DNA of 64,000 bases, taken from positions 2,914,001-2,978,000 of the forward strand of contig CANTUR010000066.1 of NCBI GenBank assembly GCA_947683625.1. Direction: 5' to 3'. Position 1 is the first letter of the stretch. The number at the start of each line of letters is the position of its first letter. The notes under the pieces were generated by a model. The model made no database searches. It worked only from the letters and a program-made list of their open reading frames with translations, and was not told where the DNA came from. This document shows positions 21,748 to 34,151 of the stretch, piece after piece. This stretch comes from Mallotus nudiflorus (taxonomy: Eukaryota > Streptophyta > Magnoliopsida > Malpighiales > Euphorbiaceae). The position numbers and the translations under genes were made by a program.

Positions 21748-23564
21748 TGTGAGCAACTGGAGGAATTTTCTTGATTTTAGGCCTTTTTTTATAGCGATAT
21801 GTTTTCATGGGACGTGGAAACTTTACCGAATAGGGATAAATGATTAGTCTCGAGGGGTAAGAAGCTTTTAATTTTATAGAGTCACCACCCAATTTTTAGA
21901 AAATTAGGAAAAGAAAGGGACAACATTGAGTCACTCAGTGAGTATTATCCCCAAAAGAGATTTTTGAGTTTGGGGGATTACGTCTACTTTTTTACTATTT
22001 CTCATTACATGATATTCAATATATAGCTACTGTAACACCCTAGTTTTGGTAATGACAGTTTATAGTATAGAATTCATACAATACATCAGATAATGGAAGA
22101 TAATAGAATTGAAATTTTAATTATTACATAGCTTTCCTGATAAAATACATATGAAAAGGAAAAGATTGTGGAAAAGTAAAGCTAATTTGGATATAACTGA
22201 TCTATAAGATTAACATGATCATTCACACAACTTGCTTGATAGGATGATCATGCGTATTTGCAATGATTATTTACGCTATAATGATGATAATATAAATGAT
22301 GCATGAAGTCATCACTGGACTGAGAGCATGATGACTCTATTATGGGATATGAACCTTTGACATTATTTGGTGTATGATGTGATTTCATGATTTTGGAAAT
22401 AAAGGATGCAAAATAATGATATGAAACAAGCATAATAAAGCATATATTATTCACATAGCATGTAAGATTGCCAGTCTCATCACACAAGCACAACAGTATT
22501 CCCAAATGCTAGCGATAATAAAATAAAATGCAATAAAATAAAATAAACGTGCTAAAATAATTATGTGGTCCTCAGACTCGACTAAGCTTGTGTGAGTTTT
22601 GAAGCTTTAGCTTTGAGAGATTATTAAGCTTTCCTCATCGAGAGGTTTAAAATGACAACAAAATGATGCTAGATTGTATACCTTTGAAGTGTTCTTTAAC
22701 AAATATAAGGTTTGGTTTGGTGGAAAAGGGATCTAATAACCTAAGTGAAAGGTTGTAGGAGGGCAAAAACTATCTGGAAAGGGGTTTCTAGCACCTTCGA
22801 TAGGACTAAGTTTTTAAATGTGTGTGTGGTTTCACTTGCTCCCCTCTCAAAATAGGGTGTAAAAGGGTCTATTTATAGGGAAAATTAGGTAAAATAGGGT
22901 GGTAGGGACGTGGTCGCGCGTGTATATCAAGATTTTTGCATGCAGCCATGCCAAGTGCGCATGGTCATGGCCACGCGCTCATGCATGCACTTCCACACAC
23001 ACTTTGACGGTTTATGCACACTTCCCAAGTTTTATGCATGTTGTTCCAAGGTTGGTTCCTAGGGTTTTTAGGACATCTAAACGTGTTTTTGGAGTTCATT
23101 TTGCCAAATTCAACCTTGATTTTAGCACATGAAACCTAGGGGCATTTACACACAGTTCTATATGATACGTGCTAATCCTCGGGTTATGTTGGACCATTTT
23201 AAGATCACTTCTAAATATTTTAGAGCCTTTTGGATGTGTTTCTAAAGTCCATTTTATCAAAATTGATTTCCATTTTTCATGAAGCCAGGTCCCGATTTAA
23301 CGTAATGCACACCATCCTAATGAGCTAAGTATTTTGAGAGGGGTTTTCTCAAAATAAACCTCTCATTGTTCCGATAATTCATATTTTGCAAGGTAGGGGT
23401 AGAACTTAATGGCTCGGTGATTGATTTTGTACACTGTTAGGGTCGGTTAGATTTTTAAGGTTGCACACTTCAGAGATGCTTTGAATGAACATACTTTAGT
23501 CATCTCGGGGATTCATTTCATCATTGCACCTTTTTTGGGGATAGTCAAATTTAAGGTATGATAG
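21748..23564 (-). repeat. 5' LTR of gypsy element A
   Basis: Homologous to 1731-3551. It begins TGTGAGCAACTGG next to the PBS and carries GAGTCACCACCCAATTTTTA near 21880, the TAACACCCTAGTTTTGGTAA block and a CATG/GGCC-rich block at 22910-23045. Its outer end is cut after AAGGTATGATAG, where it abuts copy B inside the protease-RT spacer. About 20 terminal bases seen in the other LTR are absent. Confidence 0.75.
22866..22878 (-). promoter_or_regulatory. TATA box of the element A LTR
   Basis: The minus strand reads CCTATAAATAGAC, a strong TATA consensus, about 690 bases into the LTR from its outer end. This fits the U3/R border. The other LTR has a decayed version near 2930. Confidence 0.6.
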
Positions 23565-26500
23565 ATAGCCTCACTCTCAAATTCTATCTCTAGGTTTTCA
23601 TCAGCTCATAGATGTCAGTATTGGTGATTATGTATGGTAAGTGCTTCTTCTTGAGGTTGTCATTGAAAATCTCAAACCTCAGTTTCTTGATTTCATTGCT
23701 CATCCACTCCTCAATTTGTCCTTGATAGATTTGGGTTGAGATTTCAGCCATAAAAGAAGTTGAATTCTTAGGTCCAATATCCTTTTCAGGATCATACCCT
23801 CGACCATTTCTATTAGTCTATCATCAAAAGTCAAGGAATTATGTGGCTCCAATGTTTCTTCCTCCCAATCCTATTCTAGATAGATATTGCATCTTCTTTA
23901 TCATAATGGCAACTTTGGGATCAACATGACCATCACTTGTCACCAAAACCTAGAATCCTGGTAGGACCACATTCAAACAAGTAATAATGTTGTTTATTTC
24001 AGCAAGGACGGTAACAACCTTTCCATTTATAGGGAACTTAAACTTCTAATGCACAGTGGACGATATACCATTAATGGGTAGAACCAAGGTCTTCCTAGCA
24101 GTACAGCAAAAGTCAGAGGGATGTCTAAGAAGGTAAATTATGCTACTTGTTCAATATCTCCCACTGTAACCACTGCTTTAAAAGTGCTAATAACTGGCTT
24201 TTTTAAATCATCGTAGGCTCATATAACCATATTAGATTCTTCCAAGTTTTTAACATTCATCCTGAACGTATGTAGCAACCTCAGAGGGCAAACATAAATG
24301 GCACACCCATCATCTATATAACACATGGGGTCTTCTTAAACCTGACAATTGCTTGTATGAAGAGAGGACGATTGTGGACCCTTCCCTTGAGGGGTAAATC
24401 TTTTTATGAAAAGGAGATTACATTAGAAGGAGCTTTCATTAGAGAGGCTATCATCTCACAAGGTGAGGCATCAGTGGCAATCTTTGCTTTATCTAGTGCT
24501 CTAACTAAGGCAACTCTATCCTTCTTGAAGGCCATGAGTAGGTCCTAAATACTGGATTATGCCTAAGTCTTATTTAGTTGTTTAAGGATAGTATCTTCTT
24601 TTTTGACCAAAGCTTGATCTCTTGCTATTTCTTTCTCCTTAGAGGGTTCGTTCTCTTTCTCAAGAGGTTGAAATACCTACCCACTATGAGTTACATAATT
24701 GACCACTAATAAAGGATTCTAAACTGGTTGCTTATCTATTTGTATACTGCTAGTTTAGACCCATTCAATGATTTTAGGATCATCAGAGTCCTACCATATG
24801 TCTATCCCCATGACTTGCAGGTTCTAAAGTTGAATTATATTGACCATCCCACCTTTGTTGTCAAATCCTTCTCCCCATCCTAAGGGTACTATGCCTTCTA
24901 AGAGTGTGTGGGTAGCAAGGGGTGCTATATACTTTACTTTATAGTCAAACTTCCTAGATGGTTGGCCCCAGTAAATCCCATATCTCATGGTCACTACTAA
25001 GATTTTTGTCTATGTCTGCTTCTTATGAGTAAGGCAATCAATCACTTCACTGCTTATAGGGAGAGTTGTATCGCTAGCTCTTTTTTGCAACATTAAGTAG
25101 GGAAGGAATTCCCAAAGCATTAGAATGTATTCAAAGGTAGAAGGGCATTACTCATCTTCACTAGAATCATGAGGCTCAAGAATGGAATTTAAGGGTTTGT
25201 CCTCTTAGGGCTTATCTTAGCTTTCTTGTATGGCTTGGATTGATTTTTCAATAAGGTATTCTAGTAGATTAGAGGAGATCATGTTGATGGTTGGTGGAGG
25301 GATGTTTTGGTAGTTTAAGAGAGGATTGGTCTTGATACTAGGTCATTTTTTTGGGTCATCAATTTTTCTAGAGTCAATGAGGTATTAGATTGAATTTTTA
25401 AGAATTCTGCATATATTAGTGGTGTGGCTAGGCATCTAGTGAAAGTGGTAGAACAAGTTTTGTTTAATCTGAGGTGGTAGTAGGTTTGGAAGTGGCCTAG
25501 GCTCGTGTGGCTATAGGAGGTTCTTCTATTGAAGCCTCTAGAATACTTTAGATAGTGGAAGGTTAAAGTTTGAGAATTTTCTTGGTGGTTTAATGACATT
25601 AACAAATGGTAAGCTATGGGTGTTGGGTTGGATCATGTTTATTTCTGCAGCCTGAGTGAAGGTATTTTGGATGTTTGGTTAGGTATTACGGTGAAAAGTG
25701 TTTATGGCTTGTTGAGGTTCCTCATCCTCAATTTTGATCCCAACCTGATAGAGAGCTCTAAAGTCAGGATAATGAGCAAAGATCATCTATTTTCTAAAGT
25801 GTGGTAGTGCCCCTTTGATTATCAACTCTATTTGTTCATCCTCAGGAGGATGGTTTATCATCTTAACTGCCTTTCCTCACCATCATGTGATATAATCAGA
25901 GAAAGCTTCACTAGGTTTCTACTTTGCAGTCTTAAGGTCTCTTCAAGTGATGTCTAACTGAGTGTTATATTCATACTTCTTGATAAAATTTTAAGTTAGC
26001 AGTAGCTAATCGCTCTTAATTTTATCTTCAAGGCTAAAGAGTCATGCCCTCAGTCCTTCCTCTAGTGATGTGAAGAAGAATCAAATAATCTATGATTTTG
26101 TAAGCTTTGTGGCAGCCATAAAGGTAGTATATTGCCTTACATGGACCCTTAGATCCCCTATTCCATCAAACTTAGCAAAGTTTGGTAGTTTAAAATCATT
26201 TGGAAGTGGCTCATCTTTGAATAGTGCTAGGTTAGTAAAGCTTTTAGATCCATGAGTTCCCTTATCTTTGAAGGTGAATTCCAACTGAGCCATCATGCTG
26301 GCTAATAGTTTGACTTCCCTTGTCGATTCAGGCTTGGTCATATCAGCAATTTTTACAGCTTTTGGTGCATTCCTAAGATCTTGGTAGTAACCATTGTCAT
26401 CATTAGCTTGAACTGGAGTGTGGGGAAGTCACTTTCCCTTACTTACCCTCGGGTGAATAGATGTAGAGTCTTCATTCAATGGTGTGCTATTTCCATGTTG

Positions 26501-26626
26501 GGCACTTTTGGCTTTGATTTGGGCTCGAAGCATTTTAGCTATGGTGCCATCAACAAGAAACTTTTGGATATACTCTTTTAGCTTATCTTTGAATTATTGA
26601 TAGGAGGTATCGTTTTGGTCACTCAT
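23565..26626 (-). pseudogene. Truncated gypsy copy B: gag and protease
   Basis: Colinear with 17340-20388 of element A, same strand. Gag starts at ATG 26624-26626 (MSDQNDTSYQ) and keeps a good 83-codon block at 26090-26341 with VKLLASMMAQLEFTFKDKGT, KSFTNLALFKDEPLPNDF and NFAKFDGIGDLRVHVRQYTT. The protease region near 24200-24320 is broken. The copy stops abruptly at 23565 in the protease-RT spacer; RT, RNase H and integrase are missing and the LTR of element A follows directly. It is a second member of the same family. Confidence 0.85.
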
Positions 26627-27945
26627 ATCGTATTCCTATACATTTATTAGGGTTAGCTAAATGAATGATGCATGACATGTGCTTGTAAAAGAAAAGTGTG
26701 AGCACATATGCAGGGAGTGGATGCAGAATCCTAAAATGAAAGATGATTATTCCTGCAAAAGAAATAGTAGTTAGCACGTGCTATCTACATGTATGTTATG
26801 TATGCATGATTAAAGTTGGTTAGTTTTCCTACATAGTGAACAAACTAATCATAAGTAAGTTCTCGCTTCTAACCTTATTTCTCCGCGAGGTCATTCAGTC
26901 TCTTTTCTAGGTGTGTTTGAAATTATAGTCATCAGGGGACTATGGTTCTGCTCTTGAAACTAGGCTGTTTTGATTTTTATTGGTTGGAACTAAAGGGTAA
27001 ATTGAGGAATGATACTTAAATGTTCTTGAGGTAATCACATGATGTCAATATAAGGGTCAATTGTCAAGCTTAGATGATGTTCAGGGCCCGTATGTGCCCA
27101 TATGTATAGGACTAAGGTCGATTAAAGGAGTCCAAGTTTCTTACCCCCATTTCAATATTCAATATGTTTATCGAGAGTTATAAAAGTATCATTTGATAGT
27201 TTACAGTTTGACTTTGATGACATAAAGGTTCATAATCTGGTTAGGTTCCTAATCAATTCATTTGATCTAATAAGGAAAAATTGACAACATCTTGTAGGTT
27301 TTATCATTGAGGGATGTCATTATTTTTTAGTTTGCATATACCATTCAAGCTAAGGTACATGATTCTTATCATTCCTCATGCTTCGGGCTTGCATGAAGTA
27401 GATGAGAATCATGTGATCCTAAGCATAAATTTTCTACAAAAGTTGACATTACGATGTCATTCAATGATAGACATTAGGAGGGTCATGTCATTTATGAGTA
27501 TCAGGTTAAATGGATAGTGTTAGGATAAGAATAACATGCATGGCTTGGTGGAATCCTAGTGGATGTTACTATTGGTTTATCTACCTGAGCTAAGTCAAGG
27601 TGAAAGGCTAAGGGTCCCTTTAGTGAGAATGTCCCCATATGACTAGGGTTACAAACTCCAATCAATGAGGCTAACATTCTTTTGATAACTCAATTGCCCC
27701 TATTAAAGACTTAGGTTATAGATTCTTGTCAGATAAGTCTAGCGAATGCAAGAGTAAAGACTAAAGGTGATAATACTATATCTTTGTCACCCTATGACTT
27801 GAGTGGAATCATAGTGGCAATGTCATTTAGTATTATCAAGGCTTTTAGGGACAAGTGGTGCACGTGTGATATGTGATTAAAAGGCAATGGTGAGGGGCTC
27901 TATAAGATTAAGTATTACATAATGAGAAATAGTCATTTTTGAGTT
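26627..27945 (-). other. 5' leader of gypsy copy B
   Basis: Homologous to 20389-21725 of element A. It stops just before the position where the PBS and LTR would follow; copia-1 LTR sequence takes over from about 27950. PBS and 5' LTR of copy B are therefore lost. Confidence 0.8.
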
Positions 27946-27949
27946 GATC

Positions 27950-28611
27950 CTTCTTACTTATATATATATTTATTTATTTATTTATTTAAGGTACGAGTTA
28001 TCTAAATAAATAGAAAATGATTCTAATTTATAATTACAATCAACATAGAAAATGAAGTTTAATCTTACCAAAACTATTTATTTATTTATTTAATGTAAGA
28101 GTTATCTAAATAAATAGAAAATGATTCTAATTTAGAATTACAATCAATGTAGAAAATGAAGTTTAATCTTACCAAAACTATTTTGGTAAGAGAAACCCTA
28201 GATAGGATGTATATATAAACATCTCTTTCTCTAGGGTTTTAAAAAAGTGATATTCTAATTCTTCCTCTACTATTTCTTGTAAGAAAAACACATACAGAGA
28301 AAATGTGTTATGAGACAACAAAGGTTTTAGTAGACGTACTTTTCTTTGGATCATCTTGTTCGTGTGGATACCGTAGAGGGTGTGATCTTTTGGTGATGTC
28401 TTAATCTAATAAGAAGACATGAAAATCTCGAGGTAGGGTGTCACCAAAGTGAACCCCCTCTCTTCCTCCCAACTATCTTGCCATTAGAGCATTTTGGTGA
28501 GTGTTTAAAAACCCTCTGAATTAATCTTAGTCAAATTACATGGATCTGGGTTATAGGTTTTATGGTTAAAAGTTTTGTTTTCTACTGCACTATGTATCAC
28601 GAATCCCAATA
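27950..28611 (+). repeat. Left half LTR of copia-1 (3' part)
   Basis: Corresponds to the last ~590 bases of the copia-3 LTR (about 61705-62293), including TAAGAGTTATCTAAATAAAT, AGAAACCCTA and GAACCCCCTCTC. It ends ATCCCAATA against ACCCAACA in copia-3. It contains an internal direct duplication of ~105 bases (about 27966-28071 and 28072-28176). Confidence 0.85.
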
Positions 28612-28625
28612 ATTGTATCAAAGCC
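28612..28625 (+). other. Primer-binding site, tRNA-Met type
   Basis: ATTGTATCAAAGCC matches the plant copia PBS (TGGTATCAGAGC type) apart from one lost G and one G-to-A. It lies directly after the LTR end and fixes the plus orientation. Confidence 0.8.
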
Positions 28626-30262
28626 ACTTATAATTCGATTAGATTTATTTTTGATATATATGATATATACATGAGAATTAAAAAATAATTTTTGAATTAT
28701 ATGTGATATATTTCATTTTGAAAAGTGTTTTTAAAATTTTTTTATCATTTTATATGATGATTTAAACAATCCATTCTGAAAATAATTATGTATATTAATT
28801 GGATTAATGTCTATGGTTATTTAATATAATTAAACACTATTTATAGTATGAATTTTTGGCAAATACATGTTGTTTTTAAAGGCAAAAATTCGATTGCATA
28901 GGGTGCACGGTCATGCGCATCGAGGCACATGACCATGCCTGTGAGCAATTTCTGCAAAATACAAGGCACATGGCCAATTGCATTAAGGCATATAGCCATG
29001 CCTGACTGCAAATCTGTAAAGCACAGGTTGGAAGACTGATGGCATTTTTTTTCAAGTGTTAAACAAAATTGATATGTTCTTAACATACAGCTTTAATATA
29101 CTATGATTACAATGGTTTATGGTTTTGGCCACTACTCATTCAAAGAGTTTTGGTAAACTGTTTACCTTTTCGAGGGTGCTACCCATATGCGTTACCCCTT
29201 TGACTCCTACCCACTAACTGGCAAGTAGGACCATCAAACGGATTCACCATATAAATCATTCTCATCATAATAATTAATTTAATTTCAATGAAAATTAATC
29301 TATTATGGTCTATTTGTTTAGGATAAAAATGCATGGTGCATGGCATAGCCTTTAAGACTAATGTGATTGAATTTTTGTTATTCATTTTTATAGGTTGTAA
29401 TTTATTAAATACAACCTGTGAGTCATTTTTCATTTGTTATAATTTTATTTTATTAAGTAGTAATAGAATAGTAAAGATTTCAACTTGTAATGTAATAAAA
29501 ATAAAGATCCAATATGGAGACACAACAGGAGGCAAAGGATGGAGATCCAAAATGGAAAATTATAGTGGAAATCCAAGGTGAAAGGCTCAGAATAGAGGAA
29601 GTCTTATTACCTAGGATTGACTATTGATCTTCATATTAGCTTATGAAGATCAATCTAGATTTTGGCCATGCTATGTCATGTTTACTTTATTAGTTTATTA
29701 TTATGTTATGTATGAGATGTTATACATGTGATGTATGTATACAACATAATAATATCCAACTAAAGTAAAAAAAATAGGAGCCCTCATTCAATATTAAGTC
29801 ACCATGATGCCTCCCATATGCTCAAACACTTGTCAAGCCTTAGATTATTATATATGGGTCTGCCACAACAGGGTGTATTAAATCATCCAAGGAAGGCAAG
29901 TTAGAATAGAGTGATTTCCAAACATTTGTTATGGTTTGACTTAACTTGGTCATCAAAAAGGGTTTAGACTTAGGGCATCATATGGGATTTTTAGCCAAGA
30001 CATGTGATGTCAAATCTTATACCCTTCCAAGAGTTACATGAGATGTAATTGGTAAGAGTTACCTACCTAAATAACCATATCTTTAGGTAGTGAGCCAAAG
30101 TTCAGTTAGAGGATGATGAAATATGGATTTTGGCCCACTAAAATTTACAAGTTAACTTGAGTGTTATTAATTTGAATAAATTTTTATCAGATTTATAATT
30201 ATGCCTCATTAAAATAACTTAATAAAATACTAAATACACTGTATATATATTTATTGCAGATA
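28626..30262 (+). other. Long leader of copia-1
   Basis: About 1.6 kb between PBS and gag. It includes a CATG-rich block (28890-29005) and a stretch at about 29505-29580 with repeated GGAGATCCAAAATGG-type words. No coding domain was recognised. Confidence 0.6.
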
Positions 30263-31140
30263 ATGGCATCAAACATGACATCTAATTTGTCATTATGATT
30301 GATCCTTGAGAAGGATAAGCTTAATCAGACTAACTTCCTTAACTGGTACAAAAATTTGAGAATTTTCTTAAGCAAGAAAGAAAGGAATATATCCTTAATC
30401 AATCTATCCTAGATGAATCAGTTGCTAATGCTCCTAGAGCTTAAAAGGATGCTCATAGTAAGCATGTTAATGACTCTGTTGATGTCATTTGCATCATGAT
30501 TGGACGAATGGAATCAAAACTATAAAAGCAATTGATGGAAATGGGTGATTATACCATAATAAGTTATCTCAAGGAAATGTTCCAAAATAAAGCTAGAATT
30601 GAAAGGTTTAGCACCATAAAAGCGTTGCAAGTTGACTACTAATAGCTTCGTGGGTCCTTATCTTCTTAAGATAAAAGGTCATCTTGAAGATATAGATAGA
30701 CTTAGTCTTAAAATCAAGCAAGAATTGGACATTGATATTATTCTCTAATTTTTTTTCTATAAACATATAACGATTTTGTTTTAAACTAGAACATGCATGG
30801 CATGAACAAAATTGTTCTTAAATTGCATGGGATGCTTAAGACTATTGAGAAGAATATTAAGACCACCAAGGATGTTCTAATATTTAATAAAGGGAAAGGT
30901 ATGAAAAGGATAGGAAAGGGTAAAGTCCAAATTAAGGCTTCCAAAGGTTTTCAAAAGCTCAAGCCAAATCCTAAACTTGAAACCCAAGCAAAACCACCTG
31001 AGGAAGGAACATGCTTTTGTTTTGTAATGATCCTGGCCATTTAGAAAAGAAATTGCAAGCTCTTTATGGATGATATGAAAAAGAATAAGGGTAGTGTGAC
31101 TACCTCTTTAGGTATTCATGTTATAGAAGTCAATTTATCT
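30263..31140 (+). pseudogene. Gag remnant of copia-1
   Basis: Starts ATG GCA TCA at 30263. The early motif LNQTNFLNWYKNLRIFL is the copia gag signature (family form NF-x-W-x-x-NLRI-L). Stops appear within 40 bases and several frameshifts follow. A lysine-rich stretch (30793-31044) precedes a frameshifted CCHC knuckle at about 31014-31060, where C-F-x-C, GHLEKK and a late Cys can be read in different frames. Confidence 0.8.
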
Positions 31141-32560
31141 ACTTCTGGCTCTAGGGTATTAGATGTTGGTTCTGGATCTCACATTTCTACTAATGTATAG
31201 GGTCTAAAAAGGAGTAGAATCTTAGCTAAAGGTGAAGTTGACCTATGAGTTGGAAATAGAGAAAGAGTTGCTGCATTAGCTGTAGAAACTTTTGAATTAA
31301 CTTTGCCTAGTGGACTTGTTTTGAGTTTAGAAAACTATTATTATATACCTACCATGAGTAGGAATATCATCTATGTTTCTTATTTGGACAAGAATGGTTT
31401 TGAATTTATTATTAGGAATAATAAATGCTCTATTTATCATAATAACATTTTCTATGGATATGCTCCACGAAATCATAGTCTTTATATTTTAGACATTGAA
31501 GACACTAATGAAAAGTCCATCTATAACATTGATACAAAGAAATTTAAATTTAATGGTTTAAAGTCAACCTATCTTTGGCTTTGTTATTTAGGCTATATAA
31601 ATGAGAAATGCATAGCAAAGGTCCACCAACATGGACTTTTGAAGTCATTTGATTTTGAATCATATAAAACATATGAATCTTATTTATTGGGAAAAATGAC
31701 TAAAATGTCCTTTACTAGACATAGTAAAAGGGCTAATGACTTATTGGGCCTTATATATTCTGATGTATGTGGTCCATTAAGTTCTACTACTAGAGGAGGT
31801 TATCAATACTTTATTACTTTCATAAGTGATTTTAGTAGATATGGCTATATCTATTTAATGTAGCACAAATCTAAATCCTTTAAATAGTTCAAAATTTTCA
31901 AAAATGAAGTACAAAATCAACTTTGTAAGAACTAAGATCTTATCAAGGTGGCAAATATTTAAGCCAAGAATTTATTGATCATTTTATAGATTATAGAATA
32001 GTTTTACAATTAACTCCACCATGGATACCATAATGGAATGGTGTATCTGAATGGAGAAATCAAACTTTATTAGATATAGTTCGATTTATGATGAGTTAGT
32101 CAGATCTTCCAATCTCCTTTTGGGATTATGCTCTAGAAATTGCTTCATTCCTTTTAAATAGAGTTCCATTAAAGGCAATTGAAAAGACACCATATAAGAT
32201 ATGGAATGGGAAAACTCTTAGTTTATCTTTTTTTAAGATTAGGGATGTGAGGCTTATATGAAGCATCAAATTTCAGATAAATTAGCACCCAAATCAGATA
32301 ACAATCTTTTGTGGGATATCTTAAAGAAGCCAAAGGATATTACTTTTATAATGCTTCTAAGAAAAAAGTGTTTGTTGCTTAAGATGGTGTCTTTTTAGAA
32401 AGAGAATGTGTTTCGAAAGGAACTAGTAAGAGTAAGGTACAACTTAAAGAAATTCAAGAACCATAGAATAGCATTATACCATATATGGAACCTCAATTAG
32501 ATCCACAAGTAAATGTTGAATCTACACTAATACCATAAGGTCCTCAAAAGTCTAGTAGGA
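31140..32560 (+). pseudogene. Protease and integrase remnant of copia-1
   Basis: Protease: VLDVGSGSHISTN at about 31160, with DVG in place of the usual D(T/S)G. The 186-codon frame 31303-31863 holds the GAG-pre-integrase domain (SRNIIYVSYLDKNGFEFII) and the integrase start (LIYSDVCGPLS, then GGYQYFITFISDFSRYGY, with the first two catalytic-region aspartates). In the zinc-binding region all four ligands are lost: the family LWHCRLGH is LWLCYLGY and the family CESC is YESY. After 31863 stops are frequent, but QLTPP and NGVS-E-RNQTLL-like core sequence can be followed to about 32200, then the C-terminal part (about 32280-32460). Confidence 0.85.
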
Positions 32561-32599
32561 CATATTATAATCCTAAAAGATATGGATTTCTTTTAACAG

Positions 32600-34130
32600 A
32601 TAATAATGATGTAATGATTGTGGATCAAAGTGAGCCAACAACATACCAAGAGGCCATGAAATCAGAAATGCAATCCATGGATGATAATCAAGTATGGACT
32701 TTGATTGATTCACTTAAAGGTTTAAAAAAATATTGGGTGCAAATTGGTTTTCAATATGAAACTAATATGGATGGCAATGTGAATACCTTTAAAGCAATAT
32801 TGGTTACAAAGGGTTTCAAGCATACATATGGTATAGACTATGATAAAACCTTTTCACTAGTTGCTAGGCTTAAGTCTATTTGAAGTTTCCTCACCATAGC
32901 TGCATATTATGATTATGAGATATGGCAAATGGATGTCAAAATAGCTTTCCTTAATGGAAACCTAATTGAGGATGTGTATATGGAAATCCTAAGAATTTTG
33001 AAAAGGTTTGCATGCTTAAAATATCCATTTATGGATTAAAGCAAGCTTTTTAGAGTTAGAATCTCCATTTTGATGAAGCAGTCAAAGAATTTGGATTCAT
33101 CAAGATTGAAGATGAACCTTGTGTTTATAAGAAGGTTAGTGGCAGCGCAATAGTTTTTCTAGTGTTATATGTTGATGATATATTACTCATTCAAAATGAT
33201 ATTCCTACTCTAAAAAATGTTAAGGAATTGTTTCTCAATGAAAGATTTAGGTGAAGCCTATATTTTAAGCATCAAAATCTATATAGATAGATCTAAGAGG
33301 CTTATTAGCCTAAGATAGAGCACTTACATTGACAAGGTATTGAATCAATTTACTATGCAAAACTCTAAGAGAGAATGTCCCATGGCATTAGTCTTAGCAA
33401 GACTCGGTGTCCAATGACACAAGATGAGTAAGACTGTATGAGTAAAATTCCATATGCTTCTGCTATTGGATCCATCATGTATGCCAAGTGATGCACTCAA
33501 CAAGATGTCTCATATGATTTGAGCATAATGAGTAGATACTAGTTAAAACCAAGTGAAAGTCACTAGATAGTAGTTAAGATTATCATTAAGTACTTAAGAA
33601 GGACTAAGGATGCATTTTTACTATATGATGAGTAAAAAGATGAGCTAGTTATAAATGGTTACACAAATGCTAGCTTCTAATCTGACAAAGATGATTTTTG
33701 ATTATAGTCAAGTTTTATGGTTTGTTTATATGGAGGTGTAGTGAGTAAAAGTTTAAAGCAAGACATTATTTCTGATTCTATAATAAAATTTAAGTACATA
33801 GCTCCCTCGGAGGCAACTAAGGAAGTTATTTGGATAAAAAAGTTCATAAATGGATTAGGAGTTATTCTTAGTATATCAAATCCAATGGACTTGTATTATG
33901 ATAACAATGGAGCCATAGCATAAGTAAGGAACCCATATCACATCAATGATCCAAATATATACTCATACATTATCATCTCATTAGAAAGATGGTTGAGAGA
34001 GGAGACGTGAAGATACGTAGAATACCAATAGATGATAATGTTGTTGATCCATTAACTAAGCCTCTTCCATAGGCCAAGCATAAGGTCATACTAGGTTAAT
34101 GGGTATGAGATACAATATTAATTAGGCCTA
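32600..34130 (+). pseudogene. Reverse transcriptase and RNase H remnant of copia-1
   Basis: RT begins with EPTTYQEAMKSEMQSMDDNQ (32614 onward), continues through IWQMDVKIAFLNG (about 32920) and keeps the active site LYVDDILLI (YVDD at 33168-33179) in a shifted frame. RNase H follows: GGVVSKSLKQDIISDS, FKYIAPSEATKEVIWIKKF and LYYDNNGAIA at 33717-33923, then VDPLTKPL-like sequence near 34040. Many stops and at least two frameshifts. It lies directly upstream of the polypurine tract. Confidence 0.9.
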
Positions 34131-34134
34131 GTGC

Positions 34135-34147
34135 AAGTGGGAGATTA
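34135..34147 (+). other. Polypurine tract of copia-1
   Basis: AAGTGGGAGATTA, the usual plant copia plus-strand primer, lies a few bases before the LTR start TGATACGCC at 34152. Confidence 0.8.
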
Positions 34148-34151
34148 TTAG

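Larger units (their letters stand above)
1731..23564 (-). mobile_element. Giant Tat/Ogre-type Ty3/gypsy retrotransposon A
   Basis: Two related ~1.8 kb blocks (1731-3551 and 21748-23564) lie in the same orientation and bracket, on the minus strand, a PBS, leader, gag, protease, reverse transcriptase, RNase H and integrase, followed by a very long 3' region. The order protease-RT-RNase H-integrase is Ty3/gypsy. The large size, the PBS resembling the tRNA-Arg type, the repeat-rich 3' region and an antisense reading frame there are known features of the plant Tat/Ogre group. All coding parts are broken. The LTRs differ at many positions, so the insertion is old. The outermost ~20 bases of the 5' LTR are missing. 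Part of the 3' region (R1, possibly R2) is probably later insertion. Confidence 0.75.
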
